Assembly: GCF_028885415.1 (NCBI RefSeq)
Contig: NZ_CP118527.1
Location: 3,720,001 to 3,784,000 of the forward strand
Source of the DNA: Streptomyces coeruleorubidus
Lineage (GTDB): Bacteria > Actinomycetota > Actinomycetes > Streptomycetales > Streptomycetaceae
Reading direction: 5' to 3'
DNA: 64,000 nt
How positions within the stretch are numbered: the first letter of the stretch is position 1; each line of letters opens with the position of its first letter. Under the pieces are notes generated by a model. It was not told the origin of the DNA, ran no database searches, and saw only the letters and a list, made by a program, of their open reading frames with translations. This document shows positions 1 through 7,103 of the stretch, piece by piece. The position numbers and the translations under genes were made by a program.

Positions 1-1
1 C

Positions 2-358
2 ATCATAGGCTTCTTGAAGAGCGACAGCCCGCAAGGGGGCCTATACAGCGTGACGGACAGCGGAAATGCGATGCTCGATATCTGCTCACGCCTACGCGAC
101 TACCTCCGTGGAAGCCTCGGCGACGGAAACAAGAACGAGGACTTCGACCACATATGCAAACTGCTGGGCATTAACTACCCATCGATACCCAGAACGGATC
201 CCCTACTGGTCAGTGACGATCACCGCAACATAGATGACCCCACAGCGCTGCTTTTGCAGCACGTGGCCCAAGCGGACGCAGACGGCTCCGTCGAGTGGCC
301 CGAACCTTACTTCCACATCCCCTCGAGCTCCGAAATCTCAGGTGCATCCCTCGGATAG
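2..358 (+). CDS. 3' end of an unidentified protein (partial)
   Basis: The reading frame is open from the window edge to a TAG at 356-358, so this is probably the C-terminal part of a longer protein; a TTG at 14 could be an internal start but has no ribosome binding site. The first 30 residues include LYSVTDSGNAML, the kind of beta-wing phrase seen in winged-helix regulators. The rest, with DFDHICKLLGINYP, matches nothing I know. Base composition is clearly lower in G+C than the genes downstream and codon choice is less Streptomyces-like, which suggests acquired DNA. Function unknown. Confidence 0.5.
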   Translation: MIGFLKSDSPQGGLYSVTDSGNAMLDICSRLRDYLRGSLGDGNKNEDFDHICKLLGINYPSIPRTDPLLVSDDHRNIDDPTALLLQHVAQADADGSVEWPEPYFHIPSSSEISGASLG

Positions 359-367
359 TCTTCTCAC

Positions 368-1021
368 ATGATTCGCGCAGTAGTCTTCGATGTCGGTGAG
401 TGCCTCGTGGACGAGACCCGGGAGTACGGCACTTGGGCAGACTGGTTGGGTGTGCCGCGGCACACCTTCCATGCGATGTTCGGGGCCGTGATCGCCCAAG
501 GCCGCGACTACCGGGAGACGTTCCAGGAGTTCCGGCCCGGGTTCGATCTTTATGAGGAGCGGGAGAAGCGGGCCGCTGCCGGGCAGCCGGAGAGCTTTGG
601 GGAAGAGGATCTGTACGAGGACGTCCGGCCGGCTCTCCGACAGCTCCGGGCCGACGGGCTGTGGCTCGGTATCGCCGGGAACCAGACCGTACGAGCCGGA
701 GGCATTCTGCGGGCGCTGTTCTCCGACGACGTCGACTTGATCGGTACGTCCGACGACTGGGGCGCCAGCAAGCCCGACCCCGAGTTCTTCAAGCGGGTCG
801 CCGACGCCGTGCCCTTCGAAGTCGGCGAAATCCTGTACGTCGGCGACCGGTGCGACAACGACATCAGGCCTGCCAGGCAGGCGGGTATGCACACGGCGCT
901 GGTGCATCGCGGGCCCTGGGCCACCATTCAGTGGAGCAGCACCGAGGCCACGGAACTGCCGACCTTCCGCGTCGAAGGGCTGCTTGAACTCAGCGGCCGA
1001 GTACGTGAGTTCAACGTCTGA
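368..1021 (+). CDS. HAD-superfamily hydrolase
   Basis: This 217-residue protein has the haloacid dehalogenase layout. The nucleophile is Asp8 in FDVGECL, and the usual second Asp is replaced by Gly10, a variant known in the family. Motif II is weak, with Asn105 in GIAGNQT. The motif III lysine is K135 in SKPDPEFF, and the motif IV acids are D160, D163 and D165 in GDRCDNDI. A helical cap lies between about residues 15 and 95. It is probably a cytoplasmic phosphatase or dehalogenase of unknown substrate. The loss of the second motif I Asp could lower phosphatase activity. Its last 11 bases overlap the end of the convergent regulator gene. Confidence 0.85.
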   Translation: MIRAVVFDVGECLVDETREYGTWADWLGVPRHTFHAMFGAVIAQGRDYRETFQEFRPGFDLYEEREKRAAAGQPESFGEEDLYEDVRPALRQLRADGLWLGIAGNQTVRAGGILRALFSDDVDLIGTSDDWGASKPDPEFFKRVADAVPFEVGEILYVGDRCDNDIRPARQAGMHTALVHRGPWATIQWSSTEATELPTFRVEGLLELSGRVREFNV

Positions 1022-2285
1022 GCGCGCTGAGTGTCGTAGACCAGTCGTACAGGCGGTCGTCGAGGTCGCGAACGCAGCTCTCGTGCTGGTGGGGCGTGAG
1101 CGCACGACGGACCTCGCGGACGCGGTCCATGCCGGTGGCGTACCAGGTGAGCGCCAGCTGATCGAGCGCCTTGCCCGCGTACTCGCAGGCCGCCTCAGGG
1201 TTGCCGGACGCCGCCTCGACGGCTGCCAGGTCGCCGTAGACGACCGTGCGTTGCTTCTCCTCACCCGGGGTCATGGCTTCGAGCGCCTGGAGCAACGCGG
1301 CACGTGCTTGCGGGAGGTGGCCGGCGAGCAGCTGGGTGTTGCCCTTGAAAGCCGCGAGTCGCGCCGGGGAGAACCAGTCCATCCACGATGGGGAGGGATG
1401 CTCGTTGCCAGCCTCGAGGGTGTCCTCGGCATGGCCGATCAGGTGCAGGGCGGTGCGGGTGTTGCCGCACCTGGTCTCACATTCGGCCTCGACGGCGTCC
1501 AGCCACGCGAGGAATTCCGCGGAGGCAGGAGTGCGGCGCGCGTAGGTGCGTGCCGCGGTCATGCGTTCCTGGACTCCTTCCTGATCGCCCGCCCAGCCCG
1601 GGATGAAGGCCATGTGCGCGATGATCGCCGAACCGAGCAACGGGTCGTCGGCTTCGCCCGCGGCTTGCAGGGCGAGGAGGAGCGTGTCGTGTGCCGTGGT
1701 CGGCTCGGAGAGGTCGAAAAACTCGATCCGGCCCGCAAGGAGGTAGGTCTCTGCCAGCGCCGCGGCGATCGTGCGTCGGGTGGTGTCCGACGTCTCCGGC
1801 AGCAGGGCGCAACCGAGCGTTGCGTGCGCCAGGACAGCCGGGTGCAGTTTGGTCGGTGCCACCGACCAGTAGAGCCTGCGGTGGGAGCGGGTGACCGCCT
1901 CGAAGTCCGATCCGGCGGTGACCGGTTGCGATGCAGCCGTGGCTCGGCCCGGCCCCATCACCAGCCCGAAGGCGGCAGCCCCAGCGGTGACCAACGTGCG
2001 CCGGACGGGGTCGGGTGTCGATCCCTCCGAACCCCACGGGGGTGTGAAACCGAGAGACTCCATGTTTTGGCCGAGCAGGTGGACGAGTACACGCTGGCAG
2101 TCCGGTTGCGGCCACGGTGGATTGTCCGACTCCCAGCGGCGAACCTGGCGTACCCCGATGGACAGGCCGCGGATGCCCAAGTCCTTCGCGTGCTCGGTGA
2201 GGGCGTTGGCCAGGTCCTGCTGCGAGTTGAAGCCGGCGGCCACCCGAGCAGCCTTGAGTCGAACGTTGCCTGTGGGTCTTGGCAC
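1011..2285 (-). CDS. XRE-type HTH regulator with large TPR-like C-terminal domain
   Basis: A 424-residue protein with an N-terminal helix-turn-helix of the XRE/Cro type in roughly residues 5-75 (LKAARVAAGF, then QVRRWES), followed by an alpha-helical region resembling the TPR-like sensor of many Streptomyces XRE regulators. I chose the GTG at 2285 because AGGAGGAGG sits about 7 bases upstream; an in-frame ATG at 2321 has no comparable site. It is divergent from the graspetide precursor gene, with 193 bases between them, so it is the likely regulator of that locus. The ligand is unknown. Confidence 0.8.
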   Translation of the reverse strand: MPRPTGNVRLKAARVAAGFNSQQDLANALTEHAKDLGIRGLSIGVRQVRRWESDNPPWPQPDCQRVLVHLLGQNMESLGFTPPWGSEGSTPDPVRRTLVTAGAAAFGLVMGPGRATAASQPVTAGSDFEAVTRSHRRLYWSVAPTKLHPAVLAHATLGCALLPETSDTTRRTIAAALAETYLLAGRIEFFDLSEPTTAHDTLLLALQAAGEADDPLLGSAIIAHMAFIPGWAGDQEGVQERMTAARTYARRTPASAEFLAWLDAVEAECETRCGNTRTALHLIGHAEDTLEAGNEHPSPSWMDWFSPARLAAFKGNTQLLAGHLPQARAALLQALEAMTPGEEKQRTVVYGDLAAVEAASGNPEAACEYAGKALDQLALTWYATGMDRVREVRRALTPHQHESCVRDLDDRLYDWSTTLSALRR

Positions 2286-2478
2286 GGGGCCACCTCCTCC
2301 TGCTGACAACGCTCCTACCATCCCATGAAGGTCCTCGAAAGCACACCCTTTCCCACTCAAGGGGTCACTCAGGCCCTTTGTAAGTCCTTTCGATGGCCTT
2401 TTGAAGTCCTCGAATCGGCGACTTGGGTAGTGGACTCTGTTTGCCGTACCGACCGACGGACAGCAAGGGGAGCATGCC
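2286..2478. promoter_or_regulatory. Divergent promoter region with AAGTCCT repeats
   Basis: The 193 bases between the XRE regulator and the graspetide precursor hold two direct AAGTCCT repeats at 2382-2388 and 2404-2410, 22 bases apart (about two helical turns), and a related AAGGTCCTCGA near 2326. They could be half-sites for the neighbouring regulator. No convincing -10/-35 pair stands out. Confidence 0.3.
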
Positions 2479-3252
2479 GTGTACACACACGAGGACTTGG
2501 ACATCTCGGAGTGGCTGGCTCGGACGCATCCAGTGCCCGAGCGCGTACGGACGGAGTGGGCCGCACAGGGCGTCGCGCTGCTTCCGCTCGGCGAGGGGTT
2601 CGCAGCGGTGCGCATGGCCTCCGATGTCGTGCACGCCGCTGTTCAGTCCGAGGATCAGGACCGAGTGGCGGCTGCGCTCGGCGAGTTACTGGGAGGGGCG
2701 ATCATCTACGACCGTCGAGTGGCGGGTGGCACTTACTACGCGCTGGTCGACGGGCATGCCGTTCTCGCCTGGGCCTACAACGGAATCGTGTCGTGGCTTG
2801 GTCGTGGCACCTACTTGGGAGTGCCGCGCATCGACCGACAGCGGCCACCGGGAACGTACTGGGTGGTTCCGCCGCGATACGCCGGCGACTTCTGTCGACC
2901 ATGTTCGGTCGTCAGCCTTGTCGAGAAAGGCCGTTCGCGGCTAACCGGGGAGGCCGAGGTCTGTCCGCACGACATGGGTGAGCTCAAGACGGCTGTCACC
3001 ACTCAGCGCCCCTGGGGCATGCGGCTGGTCACCGACCGGCTCCCCGTACGCCCGCCGTCGTACGCGACCGTCGTACTGGACGGTTCCACCCAGACGGCGA
3101 GGTACAGGGACGCCATGGGCCAGGTGATCGAGATGGGCAAGCACGGCACATCGAGGACGACCGGTACCGCCTCCGTCTCCGGAGGAGGAGACGGACAGAA
3201 TCCGCAGCCCCAGACGCAGGACGACAACACCACCGACTACGAGTCGGACTGA
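2479..3252 (+). CDS. tgmA: Putative graspetide (ATP-grasp RiPP) precursor fused to an N-terminal domain
   Basis: A 257-residue open frame starting at GTG 2479 behind AAGGGGA. Residues 1-155 resemble a small globular protein found next to HTH regulators in Streptomyces, of unknown function. Residues 166-257 match my memory of the TgmA family (putative ATP-grasp target RiPP). They include RPWG near 178, a leader-like stretch, QVIEMGKHGTSRTTGTA, a Gly-rich SGGGDG, and a Thr/Asp/Glu-rich end, DDNTTDYESD. In graspetides Thr and Asp/Glu side chains are joined as esters by the ATP-grasp ligase, which here follows 3 bases later. The family is usually about 90 residues; starting at ATG166 (position 2974) would give exactly 92, but that ATG lacks a well-spaced Shine-Dalgarno. 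Either this is a true fusion or the peptide starts internally. Confidence 0.75.
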   Translation: MYTHEDLDISEWLARTHPVPERVRTEWAAQGVALLPLGEGFAAVRMASDVVHAAVQSEDQDRVAAALGELLGGAIIYDRRVAGGTYYALVDGHAVLAWAYNGIVSWLGRGTYLGVPRIDRQRPPGTYWVVPPRYAGDFCRPCSVVSLVEKGRSRLTGEAEVCPHDMGELKTAVTTQRPWGMRLVTDRLPVRPPSYATVVLDGSTQTARYRDAMGQVIEMGKHGTSRTTGTASVSGGGDGQNPQPQTQDDNTTDYESD

Positions 3253-3255
3253 CCG

Positions 3256-4440
3256 ATGACCTCCACTGTCCTGGTCATCACCGCGTTGGAAGACTGCACA
3301 GCGGACCGTGTCATCGGGGCATTGAACGAGCGCGAGGCGCCCGTCGTACGCGTCGATCCCGCCGACATCGGGCCCGAGCTGGCCTTCGGATTCCGCCTTG
3401 GCCCCGACACCCCTGTCTGGGATGGGCGACTGCGCACGACGAGCCGAGAGGTGAAGGTGAGGGAAGTGACCGCGGTCTACTACCGTCGCCCCACCCCGTA
3501 CACCACGCGTTTCCAGCACCTACCCCAGCAGCCACGGGACTTCACGGTCGCCGAGGCCAGGCACGGGCTCGGCGGTATCCTGAACGACCTGCATGGGGCG
3601 CTGTACGTGAATCATCCACACGCGGTGACCCGTGCGGACTACAAGCCGGTCCAGTTGCAGAGATTCGCCGAGCTCGGGCTGCGGGTTCCGCCCACCCTGG
3701 TGACCAATGAGGCGGAGGCGGCCAGGAAGTTCGCCGCCGTCCATGGGCGGGTCATCTACAAGACGTTCCGCGGGCTGCCCCGTAGCGATGACGGCCACAC
3801 CGGCGCGATCTGGACCCAACGCGTTGAACCCGACACCTTCGACGACACGTTGGCGATGACCGCGCACATGTTCCAGGCCGAGATCCCCAAGAGCGGGGAC
3901 GTACGGATCACCGTGGTCGGCCGTCGAATCTTCGCCCAGCGGATCACCGCGCCGGACGGAGCTCTTGACTGGCGTCGAGGTGACTGGGACGAGCTGGCGC
4001 ATGCCCCCATCGCCGTCCCTCCCGAGATCGAGGCCGCTTTGTACAAGTACCTGGACTCCTTCGGCCTGGTCTTCGGCTGCTTCGACTTCGCGCTCACCGA
4101 GGACGGGGACGATCCCGAAGACTGGTGGGCCATCGAATGCAACCCGACGAGACGATCGGGAGGGTCGACCGGACCCGACGACCGGGAGGGTCGACTGAGC
4201 GCGACGACCGGACGGGACGGACAGAGGCGACGGCCCACCGCGACGACCGGACGGGACGTCGGACACGACGACCGTCCGGTACGGCCGGGAGAGTCGGCCG
4301 GGCGGTCGACCGGACACGCCGGCCGGACGCGACGACCGCGCCGCCCCGTGCCGAGGCCTGGGCGGTGGTCCCCGCCGTCGTCCGCCGCCCTCGCCGCAGC
4401 CGTGGAAGCAGCACGTGCAGCGCCAACCCGGCAGCGATGA
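3256..4440 (+). CDS. tgmB: ATP-grasp ribosomal peptide maturase (SAV_5884/TgmB-like), C-terminus replaced
   Basis: The enzyme would ligate acidic and hydroxyl side chains of the precursor encoded just upstream. Residues 1-297 fit the ATP-grasp peptide maturase family: an N-terminal preATP-grasp domain (VYYRRPTPY near 75-84), an ATP-binding block with VIYKTFRG near 167, and the metal-binding E-x-N motif at E294 and N296 (ECNP). Family homology stops right there, at about base 4147. The usual last 30 or so residues are missing and are replaced by about 97 Arg/Gly/Pro/Thr-rich residues encoded by a repetitive GC tract. No PIMT-like methyltransferase gene (TgmC) follows. I read this as a truncated, probably inactive gene; an altered but functional enzyme cannot be excluded. 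Confidence 0.8.
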   Translation: MTSTVLVITALEDCTADRVIGALNEREAPVVRVDPADIGPELAFGFRLGPDTPVWDGRLRTTSREVKVREVTAVYYRRPTPYTTRFQHLPQQPRDFTVAEARHGLGGILNDLHGALYVNHPHAVTRADYKPVQLQRFAELGLRVPPTLVTNEAEAARKFAAVHGRVIYKTFRGLPRSDDGHTGAIWTQRVEPDTFDDTLAMTAHMFQAEIPKSGDVRITVVGRRIFAQRITAPDGALDWRRGDWDELAHAPIAVPPEIEAALYKYLDSFGLVFGCFDFALTEDGDDPEDWWAIECNPTRRSGGSTGPDDREGRLSATTGRDGQRRRPTATTGRDVGHDDRPVRPGESAGRSTGHAGRTRRPRRPVPRPGRWSPPSSAALAAAVEAARAAPTRQR

Positions 4441-4640
4441 CCGCGCGGTACCTGGCCGGCCGAGAGCCGGGACTTCCCTGCGGCGTCCCTGCGGGAACAT
4501 GCCACGGACCGGCCGCAACGGCCAGGACTCAGGCGCGACAGCCGGGCACGACAGCCGCCACGGCCCGCGCCGAGACCCGGGCCGTGGCCCCGGCTGACAG
4601 CCGCCGCCCTCGCCGCAGCCGTGGAAGCAGCACGTGCAGC
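4382..4640. repeat. 40-bp perfect direct repeat pair
   Basis: Bases 4382-4421 and 4601-4640 are identical over 40 bases, offset by 219 bases. The similarity extends imperfectly on both sides, covering roughly 90-100 bases in total with small indels. The frame is not preserved by conservative changes in any reading, so this looks like duplicated non-coding sequence. Confidence 0.85.
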
Positions 4641-4734
4641 AAGCACCAGCGCGGCAGCCATGACGGCAGCCGACTCCCGGCGGGCCCACCCGGCCGCCAG
4701 CGGGGCGGCCCAGCGAACCGGCCCACGCCGGGGA

Positions 4735-4830
4735 CCGGCCACCCCGGGAACCGGCCACCCCGGGAACCGGCCACCCCGGGAACCGGCCACCCCGGGAACC
4801 GGCCACCCCGGGAACCGGCCACCCCGGGAA
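4735..4830. repeat. 16-bp tandem repeat, six perfect copies
   Basis: Six uninterrupted identical copies of a 16-base unit, CCGGCCACCCCGGGAA, followed by a partial seventh. Each unit holds a CCCGGG palindrome. Perfect identity suggests recent expansion by slippage or recombination. There are no spacers, so it is not a CRISPR array. Confidence 0.95.
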
Positions 4831-4911
4831 CCGGCCCACGCCCCGGCTGCCGCCGGGACTGCGGGCCGGGAAGGCGGAAAGAAGGTCGGAGACGAAGAGG
4901 GCCGGAAACGC

Positions 4912-4942
4912 AGAAGGGCCGGAGTGCTGCTCCGGCCCTTCT
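4912..4942. terminator. Hairpin downstream of cysM
   Basis: A perfect 13-base-pair stem (AGAAGGGCCGGAG at 4912-4924, partner at 4930-4942) with a 5-base loop, 20 bases beyond the cysM stop. No clear U-tract, as is common in Streptomyces. Confidence 0.75.
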
Positions 4943-4961
4943 CTTCTGATCCGCCGTCGGG

Positions 4962-5918
<957 letters not shown>

Positions 5919-6197
5919 TCAGACCATGCCGCCGGCCACGGCCGGCAGGATCGTGACGTTGTCGCCGTCCGACAGCTTGGTGTTGATGCCGTCGAGGAAG
6001 CGCACGTCCTCGTCGTTCAGGTAGACGTTGACGAAGCGGCGCAGCTGGTCGCCGTCCACGATGCGGGCCTGGATGCCGGCGTGCCGCTTCTCGAGGTCGG
6101 TGAACAGCTCGGCGAGGGTGTCACCGCTGCCCTCCACCGCCTTCTGACCGTCGGTGTACTGGCGGAGGATGGTCGGGATGCGGACCTCGATGGCCAT
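5919..6197 (-). CDS. cysO: MoaD/ThiS-like sulfur carrier protein (CysO-like)
   Basis: A 92-residue ubiquitin-like carrier. It opens with the IPTILR strand typical of CysO and ends ILPAVAGGMV. The di-glycine that would carry the thiocarboxylate is G89-G90, but two residues, Met91 and Val92, follow it. By my memory the mycobacterial protein ends at the di-glycine. A masked tail like this occurs in QbsE-type carriers and must be removed by a JAMM peptidase, which is encoded just upstream here. AGGAG lies about 10 bases before the ATG. It would be thiocarboxylated by an E1-like enzyme encoded elsewhere and feed sulfur to CysM. Confidence 0.9.
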   Translation of the reverse strand: MAIEVRIPTILRQYTDGQKAVEGSGDTLAELFTDLEKRHAGIQARIVDGDQLRRFVNVYLNDEDVRFLDGINTKLSDGDNVTILPAVAGGMV

Positions 6198-6311
6198 GGC
6201 TCAGGGCTCCTGTCGGGAGTAGTCAGTCGGGCGCGCGGCAGCGCAGGAACAGCGGGGTGGTGCGTGTGTGCAGCGCCGCGGCTCACGGCCGTACGGCGGC
6301 AGGGGTCGGCG

Positions 6312-6419
6312 TCAACAGATGGCGCTGGCGAGCCTGCACAGGTCGACGTGCAGCCGCGCCACGAGCAGCGACGCCCAAAAGGGCTCCGCCGTCTTGTCGC
6401 TCACGTCGTGGAAAACCAT
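6312..6419 (-). CDS. 35-residue Cys-ending leader peptide upstream of cysO-cysM
   Basis: A short frame between mec and cysO encodes 35 residues ending RLHVDLCRLASAIC and then TGA. This C-terminal phrase belongs to a family of short actinobacterial leader peptides (R-HVDL-R--SAIC) that I associate with sulfur and cysteine genes. The last codon is Cys (TGT) and another Cys lies 8 residues before the stop. The 114 bases to cysO are GC-rich and could fold. The likely role is cysteine-dependent attenuation of cysO-cysM: ribosome stalling at the Cys codons would change the downstream structure. The upstream ribosome binding site is weak. Confidence 0.7.
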   Translation of the reverse strand: MVFHDVSDKTAEPFWASLLVARLHVDLCRLASAIC

Positions 6420-6527
6420 GCGCTCATCGTATCGATTCCCGGTCCGGGTTCTGGAATGTGATCCCACATCGCGGACGATTTGGGGCCGGGGAGTGAGACC
6501 GCCCTGTTCAGCCCTGTTCAGACCCGC

Positions 6528-6950
6528 TCAGTACGCCTCGACGATCTCGACCTCCTCCTCCGTGACCTCGCCCTCCACGATCCGGAAGGAGCGGAACTGG
6601 AACTCGCCGGCCCCGTCGGTGTCGGCCGTGGAGACGAGGACGTAGTGCGCGCCGGGCTCGTTCGCGTAGGAGATGTCGGTGCGGGAGGGGTAGGCCTCGG
6701 TCGCCGTGTGGGAGTGGTAGATGACCACCGGCTCCTCGTCACGGTCGTCCATCTCGCGGTAGAGCTTGAGCAGGTCGCCGGAGTCGAATTCGTAGAACGT
6801 GGGTGACATGGCCGCGTTCAGCATGGGGATGAAACGCTCGGGGCGGTCCGAGCCCGCCGGGCCCGCCACGACGCCGCACGCCTCGTCGGGGTGGTCCTTG
6901 CGCGCGTGGGCGACGATCTGGTCGACGAGGGCCTGGGTGATGGTCAGCAT
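6528..6950 (-). CDS. mec: JAMM/Mov34 metallopeptidase, Mec-like
   Basis: A 140-residue zinc peptidase with the full JAMM signature: Glu23, the H-x-H pair His79/His81, Ser89 and Asp92 in HSHTATEAYPSRTD. In M. tuberculosis, Mec+ releases cysteine from the CysO-cysteine adduct. In the QbsD group the enzyme trims residues after the di-glycine of a sulfur carrier. Since the CysO-like protein encoded just downstream ends in GGMV, this enzyme may do both jobs. It lies in the same direction as cysO and cysM, with the leader peptide in the 330-base gap. It starts at an ATG only about 20 bases after a strong hairpin that ends the permease transcript. Confidence 0.9.
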   Translation of the reverse strand: MLTITQALVDQIVAHARKDHPDEACGVVAGPAGSDRPERFIPMLNAAMSPTFYEFDSGDLLKLYREMDDRDEEPVVIYHSHTATEAYPSRTDISYANEPGAHYVLVSTADTDGAGEFQFRSFRIVEGEVTEEEVEIVEAY

Positions 6951-6970
6951 GCTCGTCAGGATAAGCAGAA

Positions 6971-7007
6971 GGGCCGTTCCGTACCGATGGCTGGTACGGA
7001 ACGGCCC
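6971..7007 (-). terminator. Terminator after the amino acid permease gene
   Basis: A perfect 15-base-pair stem, GGGCCGTTCCGTACC at 6971-6985 with its partner at 6993-7007, and a 7-base loop. It sits 97 bases after the permease stop and 20 bases before the mec start, so it separates the two units. Confidence 0.85.
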
Positions 7008-7103
7008 ATATGCCGGACGCCCTGAGCGGCAGCCGCAGGGCGTGCCACGAGTACTCCCTGCGGCTGGACGTCCTGGCTGGTTCGTCAGCCGGCCTTCTCG
7101 AAC

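Larger units (their letters stand above)
4145..4911. repeat. GC-rich repetitive tract after the ATP-grasp gene
   Basis: This stretch covers the aberrant 3' end of the ATP-grasp gene and the 520 bases before cysM. It has no recognisable gene: open frames in all directions give only Arg/Pro/Gly-rich sequence. It contains a 19-base repeat beginning GCGACGACCGGAC at 4201 and 4240, a 40-base perfect duplication at 4382-4421 and 4601-4640, and a 16-base tandem array at 4735-4830. It looks like expanded, decayed DNA replacing the 3' end of the RiPP locus. Confidence 0.75.

Noticed and set aside
984..2306. A 440-codon plus-strand frame antisense to the XRE regulator
   Set aside because: No family features; the minus-strand HTH with its strong ribosome binding site is convincing.
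4125..4949. A 274-codon frame across the repeat tract before cysM
   Set aside because: Composed of Arg/Pro/Gly/Thr repeats, starts inside the ATP-grasp gene and has no ribosome binding site.
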